DNA of 64,000 nucleotides from Chloroflexota bacterium (GTDB taxonomy: Bacteria > Chloroflexota > Chloroflexia > Chloroflexales > Roseiflexaceae), in assembly GCA_013388755.1 (NCBI GenBank), contig JACAEQ010000116.1, positions 1 through 64,000 of the forward strand. The letters are read 5' to 3'. Shown piece after piece: positions 24,979 through 33,422 of the stretch. The number at the start of each line of letters is the position of its first letter. Position 1 is the stretch's first letter. Position numbers and translations under genes: made by a program. A model generated the notes under the pieces. The model ran no database searches. It was given only the letters and a program-made list of their open reading frames with translations, and was not told the origin of the DNA.

Positions 24979-25533
24979 TCATGATGGTGTGGCGTCCGCC
25001 GATGTCACCCGGCGTTGCGACGGCTCACTGGTGTACAGCAGCATGAGCACCTGATCAACCGGCGTCACTGACGGTTGGCCGGGAATAAAGACGCCGTCGC
25101 AGCGCGCACAATGATACAGTTGTTGCCAGCGCTCACTGGCGCGGTGCCAGGCGACGATCGCCTTGCGCAGTTGCGCATCCGCGCGCGCCTGACGCCAGAC
25201 GAAAACAGCGTACACGCCGACGAAGACAAAGAGAAAGGTGACAATCCCGGTAAAGACCGAGACGTCACGCAGGCCCAGGGGCAGGCTACCGCGCGGCGCG
25301 GTCGAGGTGACATCGGCCAGCACGGTGGCAACCATTGCGGCGCTGATGCCGATCATGGCGGCAAAGAAGAGCGTCGCGCAGCCCAGGGTAGTGGCCGCGC
25401 CGGGCGAACGCGGCGGCGCCAGTTTCGTCGCCAGCGGCGATCCGGGTTCATCGCGCACAATCGCACTCACGGGCCGGGTCATGTCACTCTGCGCACACTG
25501 CGGACAGACGCGCGGCGGATGCTGATCGGTCAT
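24979..25533 (-). CDS. Zinc-ribbon membrane protein
   Basis: A 184-residue protein. An N-terminal CPQC pair and a C-terminal CARC pair could together form one zinc ribbon on the cytoplasmic side. Two membrane helices lie between them (TTLGCATLFFAAMIGISAAM and VFTGIVTFLFVFVGVYAVFV). A short amphipathic arm (AWHRASERWQQLYHC) precedes the second pair. No family function is known to me. ATG 25533 is preferred to TTG 25542. Downstream is coaE's operon; upstream is repeat-rich intergenic DNA. Confidence 0.7.
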   Translation of the reverse strand: MTDQHPPRVCPQCAQSDMTRPVSAIVRDEPGSPLATKLAPPRSPGAATTLGCATLFFAAMIGISAAMVATVLADVTSTAPRGSLPLGLRDVSVFTGIVTFLFVFVGVYAVFVWRQARADAQLRKAIVAWHRASERWQQLYHCARCDGVFIPGQPSVTPVDQVLMLLYTSEPSQRRVTSADATPS

Positions 25534-25696
25534 CGTGTACAAACCCCTCCAGTACCGCCTCCCGGAAGGTCACACATCGCCGGACCCCTCTTCGGGTGGT
25601 GCCGGCATGCTGCCTCTGGCTCGTTCATACCATGGTCCAGATCTTCCGGGAGGCTCGATTCCGCGATTCGCAGACCAGAACTCCTTGCACACATTG

Positions 25697-25829
25697 GTAC
25701 CTATCCGAAAACCCATGGGCATGCTGTCATTGCGAGGAGCGCCAGCGACGAAGCAATCTACCGGCCCGAGAGGAGATTGCTTCGCTCGCGCTCGCAATGA
25801 CATTGACCATCTGGTTTTCGGATAGGCTC
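25697..25829. mobile_element. MITE-like palindromic element, copy 2 (133 bp)
   Basis: Bounded by GTACCTATCCGAAAACC and GGTTTTCGGATAGGCTC. The inner palindrome is clearer than in copy 1: TGTCATTGCGAGGAGCGCC and GAGATTGCTTCGCTCGCG with CGCTCGCAATGACA. Non-coding. It lies in the 483-bp gap 25534-26016, which holds no gene. Confidence 0.75.
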
Positions 25830-25860
25830 TTAGCACTCATCCGCATGGCGGATGGCTGGA

Positions 25861-25962
25861 TGTCATTGCAAGCGAAGTGAAGCCATCAAGCGGCGCGAGC
25901 GGAGATTGTTTCAGCCACGCGTCGCTCGCTGCACGCGGTCACTCGCGCTCTGCACAATGACA
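25861..25962. repeat. Degenerate relative of the inner MITE palindrome
   Basis: Begins TGTCATTGCAAGCGAAG and ends GCACAATGACA, with GGAGATTGTTTC in the middle. It shares the inner repeat of the neighbouring element but lacks the CCTATCCGAA outer ends, only 31 bp away from it. Confidence 0.55.
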
Positions 25963-26016
25963 CGGAACGTAACGTTAAATAGGTATTTAGAAAGCTGCAC
26001 CGGCTGGTGTACGGGC

Positions 26017-26346
26017 CTATGGCCGTTCACGTTGTGCCTCACGCCCTTTTTCGTACTCGTCACGCGTAATGAAGGCGCCCCCCTCAAGCATGCGACTCAG
26101 TTCGCGCCGGCGCGCATCGTACGCAATCTCGGCGCGCATCAAGCGGAAGCACCGCGAGTCCATGATTTCCTTCACCAGGCGATAGCCGCTCAGATCATCG
26201 CTATCGCCATACTCGGGCAGCAGATCATTCCGCGGATCGACACGCACGTGAACCATGGCGCCACACCGCCCGCAACGGACATACAGGTGAATGGCACCGT
26301 CGTTGTCACGCTGGCCGCCGCCAAACAGGCGTCGCAGAAAACTCAT
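26017..26346 (-). CDS. Small conserved hypothetical protein with a zinc-ribbon knuckle
   Basis: A 109-residue soluble protein starting MSFLRRLFGG. A single CGRC pair in YVRCGRCGAMVHVRVDPRND is followed by a charged helical C terminus (MLEGGAFITRDEYEKGREAQ). With one Cys pair, zinc binding would need another Cys (SRCF, about residue 66) or dimerisation. No function is recognised. It lies 68 bp below the sua5 gene and heptamer array. Confidence 0.65.
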   Translation of the reverse strand: MSFLRRLFGGGQRDNDGAIHLYVRCGRCGAMVHVRVDPRNDLLPEYGDSDDLSGYRLVKEIMDSRCFRLMRAEIAYDARRRELSRMLEGGAFITRDEYEKGREAQRERP

Positions 26347-26396
26347 ACAACCCCGCCGTCGCGCTCAATGCGCGCAAGTATACCACGGCCGGAATT

Positions 26397-26438
26397 GTTC
26401 CACGTTTCACGTTTCACGGTCCACGGTCCACATTCAAC
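26397..26438. repeat. Six-unit heptamer array at the 3' end of sua5
   Basis: GTTCCAC, GTTTCAC, GTTTCAC, GGTCCAC, GGTCCAC, ATTCAAC in perfect 7-bp register. On the sua5 strand it encodes the final residues (LNVDRGP) and the TGA at 26414-26416. Confidence 0.88.
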
Positions 26439-27490
26439 ACCCGCCCCTCGGCAGCGCGTACCAGTCGATCCCAGATGGCGAGACGCAACCCCTGCCGCCC
26501 GGGATCACGCACCAGAATGACATCAACCCTCGCCCGCTCCAGTTCGCGCAGCGCAGCGAAGAGTCGTGCCGCCACCTGCTCCGGATCGGCGGAAGGCCCG
26601 AGCACGGCCATATACGCCGGCACATCAGCAAGATCCTCGATATCTTCAGCAAATGCCAGCACGCCAACCCGGTGCCCGGCGCCGGCCATTGCAATCGCCT
26701 CCGCACGCAGGCGGGCCAGCGCCGCGGCACGTTCACCGGCGACCATTGTCAATGGTGCATCAGGCGCGTAGTGACGCAACAGCATGCCCGGCGACGCCGC
26801 CCCGCGCCCATCAATGTCAAGGTAGCGCGGCGTAAATACCAGGCCCGGCAGCAACGACTGGAGCGCTTCGAACGGCACGCCACCCGGTCGCAGCAACGCT
26901 GGCGGGTCAATCGTCAGATCGACCACACTCGATTCAACGCCAATCAGCGTCGGGCCGCCATCGAGTACCAGATCCACGCGCCCCTGAAGGTCATCGAGCA
27001 CATGGTTCGCCGTGGTCGGGCTGGGGCGACTGAAACGGTTGGCACTCGGCGCCGCGATCGGAACACCGGCGGCGGCGATCAGCGCCAGCGCCACGGGATG
27101 CGCCGGCATTCGCACGGCAACCGTATCGCGACCGGCAGAAAGGTTGGCCGGAACAACTGGCCGGCGCAGCAATACCAGCGTCAGCGGGCCAGGCCAGAAA
27201 TGCCGGGCAAGCACATGCGCGATGGCTGGAGCATTATCGGCAAGGGTATCGAGTTGCTCCAGGTTGGCGATGTGGGCAATGATCGGGTCATTCGCCGGGC
27301 GCCCCTTGGCACTGAAAATGCGCGCCACCGCCGCGGCATCGAGCGCATTCGCTCCCAGGCCATAGACCGTTTCAGTAGGAAACGCTACCAGCCCGCCGGC
27401 ACGAATCACCTGAGCCGCAGCGGCGATTGCGTGTGGGTCAGGCGCAGAGGGATCGACAACGATCACGCGAGTTGGCGCGGCACAGGTCAC
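26414..27490 (-). CDS. tsaC: L-threonylcarbamoyladenylate synthase (Sua5/YrdC/TsaC)
   Basis: A 358-residue Sua5-type enzyme making threonylcarbamoyl-AMP for the t6A37 tRNA modification. The N-terminal YrdC domain contains LVAFPTETVYGLGANA, FSAKGRPANDPIIAHIA and a VAVRMPAHPVALALI stretch with SANRFSRPSPTTA. The C-terminal Sua5 domain (SPGMLLRHYAPDAPL) is present, which the short YrdC/TsaC form lacks. The start overlaps the flavin reductase stop by 4 bp. Its stop is inside a heptamer array. Confidence 0.93.
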   Translation of the reverse strand: MTCAAPTRVIVVDPSAPDPHAIAAAAQVIRAGGLVAFPTETVYGLGANALDAAAVARIFSAKGRPANDPIIAHIANLEQLDTLADNAPAIAHVLARHFWPGPLTLVLLRRPVVPANLSAGRDTVAVRMPAHPVALALIAAAGVPIAAPSANRFSRPSPTTANHVLDDLQGRVDLVLDGGPTLIGVESSVVDLTIDPPALLRPGGVPFEALQSLLPGLVFTPRYLDIDGRGAASPGMLLRHYAPDAPLTMVAGERAAALARLRAEAIAMAGAGHRVGVLAFAEDIEDLADVPAYMAVLGPSADPEQVAARLFAALRELERARVDVILVRDPGRQGLRLAIWDRLVRAAEGRVLNVDRGP

Positions 27491-27957
27491 TTCAGTTCGT
27501 GGTAACCGCGGCGGTAATAGAGCAGCGGCGAACCTTCGCGGATCTCAGCATACTGCACCTCGCCAACGAAGATCGTGTGATCGCCGCCCGGTAAGGCATC
27601 GATCAGACGACATTCAAACGCTGCAAGTGTATCGTCAAGAAGTGGCAGGTCAAGCTGGCCGGTACGCCATGCCACTCCCGTGAATCGATCAATCTCCGGC
27701 GTCGCAAAACGGCGCGACAGGTGTTCCTGGCGTTTTTCGAGCACGTTCACCGCATATCGTCCAGCGGCGGCAATTGCATCGTGTGCCCTGACGTTCCGGT
27801 CAATACAGATCAGAACCAGCGGCGGGCGGAGCGAGAGCGAACAGAAGGAACTGACGGTCATACCGAACAGTTGCCCTGCATGTTCAGTGGTCACAACGGT
27901 CACGCCACTGGCAAAATGCCCCATCACCTGGCGAAAACGAAACTCATCAATTGGCAT
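27487..27957 (-). CDS. Flavin reductase-like FMN-binding protein
   Basis: A 156-residue split-beta-barrel flavin reductase domain protein of the RutF/HpaC type. FASGVTVVTT, GMTVSSFCSLSLRPPLVLICI and HTIFVGEVQYAE are the diagnostic stretches. It probably reduces FMN or FAD with NAD(P)H for a partner monooxygenase, but no monooxygenase lies nearby. It overlaps sua5 by 4 bp and heads that pair. Confidence 0.88.
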   Translation of the reverse strand: MPIDEFRFRQVMGHFASGVTVVTTEHAGQLFGMTVSSFCSLSLRPPLVLICIDRNVRAHDAIAAAGRYAVNVLEKRQEHLSRRFATPEIDRFTGVAWRTGQLDLPLLDDTLAAFECRLIDALPGGDHTIFVGEVQYAEIREGSPLLYYRRGYHELK

Positions 27958-28091
27958 GCTGCCCTCATTATCATGATCACGGCCTATGGGTTGGCCCGAA
28001 TACCGTCAACGCTACGAGTGCCGCGGTGGCATAGATTCCGCGTTTCTGGCCTGCGACAGTATGATACCCCCGCGTCATTTATGTTCATTAT

Positions 28092-28105
28092 ACGCCATAT
28101 GGCGT
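28092..28105. promoter_or_regulatory. Perfect 14-bp palindrome upstream of the NarL-like promoter
   Basis: ACGCCATATGGCGT is perfectly self-complementary and ends 9 bp before the -35 hexamer at 28115. Its position suits an activator site, possibly for the regulator itself. Confidence 0.55.
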
Positions 28106-28114
28106 GACAACGGC

Positions 28115-28143
28115 TTGTGTAAAGAGTTCGCTTACGGTATAAT
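28115..28143 (+). promoter_or_regulatory. Sigma-70 promoter of the NarL-like regulator
   Basis: TTGTGT at 28115-28120 and consensus TATAAT at 28138-28143 with 17-bp spacing. Confidence 0.6.
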
Positions 28144-28294
28144 GATCTGGCAAGTATTTGTGCATCAGTGTGTGGGCTGTTCGCTGGCGCTTCGGGCGCG
28201 AGCCGGGGCCATCACGGCGCAACCATGCCGCCCGGTTCTGGCGTGTGAACGCTGGCTGGCTGGTGTTCCGTACACACCGGATCAGGGGGAAGAG

Positions 28295-28990
28295 GTGGCC
28301 TCAACCTCAATCGTGCTGGTTCACGCTCACGCGCTGTTTCGCGAAGGGCTGCGCCACCATCTGGCCGCGTCGGCGGAGTTTCGCATTGTTGGCGAAGCGA
28401 GCAATGGCCAGCAAGCGATCCAGATCGTTGATAACCTTGACCCCGACATGGTTGTGATGGAGGTCGATCTACCGGGTGTAAACGGTCTCGAAGTCGCGCG
28501 CGCAATCAAACGAACCCACCCGCATGTTGGTATTGTGCTGCTCAGTTCATCCATGGATGGCCTGCAGGTGGTCAAAGCCATTCGTGCCGGAGTCGCCGCC
28601 TATGTCCCCCGCAATGTCGCCCCCGACAAGTTGATGCGCACATTGCACCAGGTGCAGCGTGGCGACTATCCGATCAACGATCTGGTGCTGTCGCTTCCCG
28701 AGGTTGCTGCCCAGGTGCTTGGCGCGTTCCGCCAGATGGCGGTCGACGAGGATACACAGAGCATCTATTCGCCACTCTCTCCGCGTGAGTTGCAGGTGCT
28801 TGAACTGGTGGCCGCCGGACGCACCAATAAAGAGATCGCGGCCCACCTCGACATCTCGAACCAGACGGTCAAGAATCATGTTTCGTCCATCCTGCGTAAA
28901 CTGGCGGTGAATGATCGGACGCAGGCCGTCGTGTACGCGATGCGCCGCGGCTGGATCAAGGTCGCATTGCCGGGTGAACCGTTGATGTAA
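28295..28990 (+). CDS. NarL/FixJ-type regulator with a degenerate receiver domain
   Basis: A 231-residue LuxR-type regulator. The receiver fold is clear (FREGLRHHLAASAEFRIVGE) but the acid pair is replaced by His10-Ala11 (VHAHALFREGL). The phospho-acceptor position is Glu56 (VVMEVDLPG), and the conserved Lys is Arg106 (AYVPRN). The C-terminal HTH is normal (LSPRELQVLELVAAGRTNKE, QTVKNHVSSILRKL). It therefore probably does not respond to phosphorylation. GTG 28295 is chosen since GGGGGA lies 4 bp upstream and the fold begins there. No histidine kinase is adjacent. Confidence 0.88.
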   Translation: MASTSIVLVHAHALFREGLRHHLAASAEFRIVGEASNGQQAIQIVDNLDPDMVVMEVDLPGVNGLEVARAIKRTHPHVGIVLLSSSMDGLQVVKAIRAGVAAYVPRNVAPDKLMRTLHQVQRGDYPINDLVLSLPEVAAQVLGAFRQMAVDEDTQSIYSPLSPRELQVLELVAAGRTNKEIAAHLDISNQTVKNHVSSILRKLAVNDRTQAVVYAMRRGWIKVALPGEPLM

Positions 28991-28991
28991 G

Positions 28992-29019
28992 TTGCATCCC
29001 GGGTATTTCATGGTATGCT
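28992..29019 (+). promoter_or_regulatory. Candidate promoter of the TolB-like lipoprotein gene
   Basis: TTGCAT at 28992-28997 and TATGCT at 29014-29019, 16-bp spacing, just after the regulator stop and 90 bp before ATG 29110. Confidence 0.4.
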
Positions 29020-29109
29020 GTGCGCCAGCAATCGAACCTGGCCGGTTCGAATCGGTATATCGTCTGAAACAGGGAATCCCCCCGTCGCCCTGAGTACTGG
29101 GAAGACGAC

Positions 29110-30978
29110 ATGACTCGAACCCGCATCGTCTTCGTCCTCGCCGCGATTACTGGTCTGGCATTCGTGCTTACGGCCTGTGAGCAAACCTCGATCGCCGAAC
29201 AGGAACGGATTCGCAGCATTCAAACGGTCGAGGCCTCAACGCCACCGGCAACGCCGCTGCCGCCATCGCCCACACCAACGCCGCTGCCACCATCGCCCAC
29301 ACCAACGCCGGGCCCATCGGCGACGCCGTTGCCACCAACAGCAACTACCGCTCCCTCACCAACCTCGCTGCCGCCGACACCAACGCCAAATCCGGCGCTG
29401 GCGCAGTATGGCCTCTGCACGCAGGCGGCGGGTGATCCGGCGGGCGGCCTGTTCAGTATGCGCGTTACGGCGATTACGACAACGGTTGAAGCTGCTTTCG
29501 AGCGCATTGAACTCTTGCTTGACGTTCCTGCCGACTCGGTGCAACCACACGCGTCGGCGCGTTGTCGCCTCGCGCCGGCGGTCCCTCAGGCGGTGGGTGA
29601 ACCCGAGGTTACCGGATCGTACCTGATTGAGGTGCAACTCGACGGCTGGCTGCGTGATGAGGCGTTTCGCGCGTCGGTCGCAACGCCAACCGTGCCATTG
29701 AGCGGGACCCGGATCATCCGCGCAGCGGCGTTCCGTGTCGTACCTGATGCTCGGGCCGGCGCAACCCTCGCGATTGGCGTTGATCAGCCGCTACCGTTTC
29801 TGTTGCGCCTGGAGGAGAACCCGTACCGGCTGGTCGTTGAGGTCGCAAACAGCGGCCCGGTCAGCCAGGCCAGTGACATGCTACGCATGCCGGCCAGCTC
29901 ACCCGCCGTTCCGCCTGCGCCGCTCGTCTTCCTCTCCGGCGGCGATATCTGGCGACTCGATGGCGGAACAACGACCAATCTGACGGAGGGCGCGCGTGCG
30001 GGGCAGTTTGGTGATGTGACGGCGCTGACGATCAGTGCCGGCGCGCAGCGTATCGCGTTCTGCGCCGCTGCGCCTGGCGCGACGGCCGATGATGTTGCGG
30101 CGGCGGCGACGCTCTGGATCATGGATCTTGACGGTAGCGGGTTGCGCCAGTTGACCCCGCCGGACCGGGGGCGGTCGTGCGCCGACCCGGTACTGTCGCC
30201 TGATGGAACGACCGTTGCGTATGCGGTGGACGAGTCGGGCGCACAGCCGCCACAGTTGCGAATCTTCTCGGTTCAGGTGTTCCCCGGCGCCCCTGCGGTC
30301 GCGCTGACGCCGTCCGGTGATGAGTGGAGCCGTTTCTCGCCCTGGTGGCTTGATGATGCGCGCCTGGTCTATGCGGCAACTGCCGAAGATGGCCGTAGCA
30401 CGCTGTTTCTGCGCGAAGCCAACGGCACGGAACGCGATATCGGCGCCGCGCTCCTGGTGTCGGGCACGGGCGGGCAGAGCAGCGCGCGGTATCGTGCCTT
30501 CGGCCAGTTACTGGCGACATCCGGCGACGCGCGGATTGCCGTTGAAGCACTGCGCCTCGATGGCACCGGCGCCGATCTTCTCATGCTCAATGCCGCCGGC
30601 ACCGAGATCGAACGTCTCAGCCCGATCGCCTCAGGGTACTGGAACCGCCCCGTCGCCTGGGGCGCCGACGGCACGCTCTATTATCTGTCTGCGCCGTGCG
30701 CTGGCGACGCGGTTTTTGAGTATACGCTGCATGCACGCGCCGCCGATGGCGCCGATCGCGTGCTGGCTGCCGGCGTGACGACCGGTGGCCTGGGGCCATT
30801 TGCGGCAACAGCGAGCGGTCTGGCGTATGTCACACTCGACCGGTTGCCGGACGGGCCACGCGGACCGTTGCGCATCATCCGCGACGCCCCTGCGGCGCTC
30901 TGGTACTGGGATGTGGCAAGCAACGCGCGCTCCCGTCTGGTCGAAACCAGCGGCGCGATCGGTTTCCCGGCGCCGTGA
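29110..30978 (+). CDS. Lipoprotein with Pro/Thr linker and TolB-like beta-propeller
   Basis: A 622-residue exported lipoprotein. The lipobox is VLTACEQ (Cys about 22). A long PLPPSPTPT linker is encoded by 27-bp DNA repeats. A beta domain spans about 95-270. TolB/WD40-like blades follow (LWIMDLDGSGLRQLTPPDRG, DPVLSPDGTTVAYAVDESG, SGDEWSRFSPWWLDDARLVY). Such proteins are extracytoplasmic binding scaffolds. GGGAAG precedes ATG 29110. TGATG couples it to the hyuA gene, an odd pairing. Confidence 0.78.
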   Translation: MTRTRIVFVLAAITGLAFVLTACEQTSIAEQERIRSIQTVEASTPPATPLPPSPTPTPLPPSPTPTPGPSATPLPPTATTAPSPTSLPPTPTPNPALAQYGLCTQAAGDPAGGLFSMRVTAITTTVEAAFERIELLLDVPADSVQPHASARCRLAPAVPQAVGEPEVTGSYLIEVQLDGWLRDEAFRASVATPTVPLSGTRIIRAAAFRVVPDARAGATLAIGVDQPLPFLLRLEENPYRLVVEVANSGPVSQASDMLRMPASSPAVPPAPLVFLSGGDIWRLDGGTTTNLTEGARAGQFGDVTALTISAGAQRIAFCAAAPGATADDVAAAATLWIMDLDGSGLRQLTPPDRGRSCADPVLSPDGTTVAYAVDESGAQPPQLRIFSVQVFPGAPAVALTPSGDEWSRFSPWWLDDARLVYAATAEDGRSTLFLREANGTERDIGAALLVSGTGGQSSARYRAFGQLLATSGDARIAVEALRLDGTGADLLMLNAAGTEIERLSPIASGYWNRPVAWGADGTLYYLSAPCAGDAVFEYTLHARAADGADRVLAAGVTTGGLGPFAATASGLAYVTLDRLPDGPRGPLRIIRDAPAALWYWDVASNARSRLVETSGAIGFPAP

Positions 30979-33062
30979 TGGATATGCTCGGCATTGACAT
31001 CGGCGGCACGTTCACCGATTTCGTGCTGCTACGTGATGGCCGGATCCGCATCCACAAGGCGCTCTCGACGCCTGACGACCCGGCGCGCGCGTTGCTGGAG
31101 GGCGTCGATCTGATCGGTGCGCCGGCGGCGATCGTCCACGGCACGACGGTTGCAACGAATGCCCTGCTCGAACGGCGCGGTGCACCGACGGCGCTGGTGA
31201 CGACCGCCGGGTTCGGTGATGTGCTGGAGATTGGTCGCGGCGATCGCCCGATACTCTACGATCTGAACGTCGCCCGCCCGGCGCCGCTGGTTCCAGCCGC
31301 ATGGCGCTTCGAGCTCGTGGAGCGTATGCTGCACGATGGCAGCGTCGTGCAGCCCCTCGATACCGCTGAACTGGCGCGCCTGGTCGACTGGCTCGGCCAG
31401 CAGCCGGTTGAGGCGATTGCCATCTGCCTCCTCCATAGTTACGCCAATCCCGCGCACGAGCAGAAGATCCTGGATGCCCTGCAACAGGCGTTCGGTGGAG
31501 CACAGGGCGCGCCACGGCGTGCCCTGTTTTTCAGCGCCTCGCATCGCGTGTTGCCTGAGCCGCGTGAATATGAGCGCACCAGCACCACCGTGGTCAATGC
31601 CTATGTCAGCCCCACGCTCGGGCGGTACCTCGACCGCCTCGGCCCCGCGCTGGCCGGGCGCAACGTGCGCTCCATCCGGATCATGGCATCCGATGGCGGC
31701 AGCATGGGTCTGGCGACGGCGCGCGATCTCGCCGCACGCGCAACCCTTTCCGGCCCGGCCGGCGGGATTGTCGGCGCGCGGTATGTTGCGGCGCGCGCCG
31801 GTTTCGACCGTATCATCACCTTCGATATGGGCGGAACATCAACGGATGTGGCGCTGGTGGATCACACCCTGCCACATACCTCCGAATCGCGGGTCGGCGG
31901 GTTGCCGGTACGGCTGCCGAGCCTGGACATTCATACGGTCGGCGCGGGAGGCGGCTCGATTGCCCGCGTTGATGCCGGCGGCGCGCTGCGTGTCGGCCCG
32001 CAGAGTGCCGGCGCCGATCCTGGCCCGGCATGCTATGGCCGTGGCACCCTCCCGACCGTGACCGATGCCAACCTGCTGCTTGGCCGTCTGCAGGCAGATC
32101 ACTTTCTCGGCGGGCGCATGGCGCTGGATGTTGGGCGCGCGCACGCGGCATTCGCCACCCTGGCGCGCGACCTCTTCGGCACGCAGACAGCGGAGCAGGA
32201 CGGCGTGCTCCGTGCCGCGCTGGGGGTGCTGCGCGTCGCCAACGCGCTGATGGAACGCGCCATCCGCGCCATTTCCGTCGAACGCGGCGACGATCCGCGC
32301 GAGTGCGCGCTGGTGGCATTTGGCGGCGCCGGCCCGCTGCATGCCGCGTACCTCGCCGGCGCGCTCGGTATGCGTGCTGTCCTCGTCCCACGCTATCCCG
32401 GCGTCCTCTCGGCGCTCGGTATGCTGGCCGCCGATGTCACGCGCGATAGTAGCCGGGCGTTGCTGGTGACGCTCGATACCCTGGACGCGGCGACGCTGAC
32501 GGCGCAGATCGGCGCGCTGGCCGACGAGGCGCTGACGGCGCTCGCTGCCGATGGCGAGGGCCCGCAGCGCTGTCGCATCGAAGCCGTCCTCGACCTGCGT
32601 TATGCTGGCCAGTCGCATGAACTCACCACACCGGTTGGCGGATGGACCGTGGGGGATGGAGCATGGATGGTAGACGCATCTGCCGATCTGCTCGCCACGA
32701 TCGCCGAACGCTTCCACACCCTGCACGAGCGGCGGTACGGTCACGCAATGCGCGGGCGACCGGTCGAAGCAGTGACCCTGCGTGTACGTGCCGTCAGCCC
32801 GCGCGACCCGGTCACCCCCATGCCCGGCGACCTGCCGTTACGCGACGCTCCCCTCGCGCCGCGTGCCACCGTGGATGCCTCACTGGCAGGCGATACCCCT
32901 GACCGTCAACCTGCCCCCCTCTATGAACGCGATGACCTGCGCGCCGGCGACGTGATCGAGGGGCCGGCGATCGTCGCGCAACTCGATGCCACGACCGTCG
33001 TTCCAGCCGGCTGGCGCGCCACCGTGGATGCCGACCTTAACCTGGTGCTGGCTGTTGTGTGA
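30978..33062 (+). CDS. hyuA: Hydantoinase/oxoprolinase subunit A (HyuA-like)
   Basis: A 694-residue ASKHA-fold ATPase of the N-methylhydantoinase/5-oxoprolinase alpha family. The N-terminal phosphate-1 motif is GIDIGGTFTDFVLL, with VHGTTVATNALLERRGA next. The hydantoinase A core shows FDMGGTSTDVALVD, SLDIHTVGAGGGSIARVD, GADPGPACYGRG and VAFGGAGPLHAAYLA. HyuA normally works with HyuB; none lies beside it. Start ATG 30978 overlaps the lipoprotein TGA; ATG 30984 is an alternative. The substrate is a cyclic amide or an acetone/acetophenone-type carboxylation substrate. Confidence 0.9.
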   Translation: MDMLGIDIGGTFTDFVLLRDGRIRIHKALSTPDDPARALLEGVDLIGAPAAIVHGTTVATNALLERRGAPTALVTTAGFGDVLEIGRGDRPILYDLNVARPAPLVPAAWRFELVERMLHDGSVVQPLDTAELARLVDWLGQQPVEAIAICLLHSYANPAHEQKILDALQQAFGGAQGAPRRALFFSASHRVLPEPREYERTSTTVVNAYVSPTLGRYLDRLGPALAGRNVRSIRIMASDGGSMGLATARDLAARATLSGPAGGIVGARYVAARAGFDRIITFDMGGTSTDVALVDHTLPHTSESRVGGLPVRLPSLDIHTVGAGGGSIARVDAGGALRVGPQSAGADPGPACYGRGTLPTVTDANLLLGRLQADHFLGGRMALDVGRAHAAFATLARDLFGTQTAEQDGVLRAALGVLRVANALMERAIRAISVERGDDPRECALVAFGGAGPLHAAYLAGALGMRAVLVPRYPGVLSALGMLAADVTRDSSRALLVTLDTLDAATLTAQIGALADEALTALAADGEGPQRCRIEAVLDLRYAGQSHELTTPVGGWTVGDGAWMVDASADLLATIAERFHTLHERRYGHAMRGRPVEAVTLRVRAVSPRDPVTPMPGDLPLRDAPLAPRATVDASLAGDTPDRQPAPLYERDDLRAGDVIEGPAIVAQLDATTVVPAGWRATVDADLNLVLAVV

Positions 33063-33422
33063 CACATCGCTCTTGAGACATGGGCAAAATACCTCGCCCG
33101 GTCAGGAGAGATCGCCCTACCCGGATGGCTACGTAGATCGTACCATCACATACAGGATGTAGGCGACGGCGCATTGTTCGCTGTGCGCTGGCTCCCGGCG
33201 CCATGCACCGGTCCGCCGGGCACGGCATCCGGGTGATGCGTGCCAGCGCCGGTCACGGTCGGGGAAAGCGGAATGGCTGCTGCGAGCGCCGGTACCCTCG
33301 CCCCACTGACGGGCGAACCCTGCCTTGCGGGTGAGCCGCCCGCGATCCCAGGAGCAGGGTGAACAGTGACATGCAGGACCATCCATCAGGCGTGCATCAC
33401 ACCCAGAGAGAGGAGTAGAGCC
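33063..33422. other. Non-coding gap after hyuA
   Basis: 360 bp with no credible gene. GC-rich, with several short self-complementary stretches but no clear palindromic element or promoter. An AGAGAGGAG Shine-Dalgarno at its end serves the gene at 33423. Confidence 0.5.

Larger units (their letters stand above)
27958..28294. other. Divergent intergenic region with promoter and palindrome
   Basis: The 337-bp gap between divergent flavin reductase and NarL-like genes holds no credible gene. It contains the palindrome at 28092-28105 and the promoter at 28115-28143, leaving about 150 nt of 5' leader before the regulator start. Confidence 0.6.

Noticed and set aside
26291-27505. 404-residue plus-strand open frame opposite sua5
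   Set aside because: Antisense to a complete Sua5 with conserved motifs; low-complexity Arg/Gln-rich translation.
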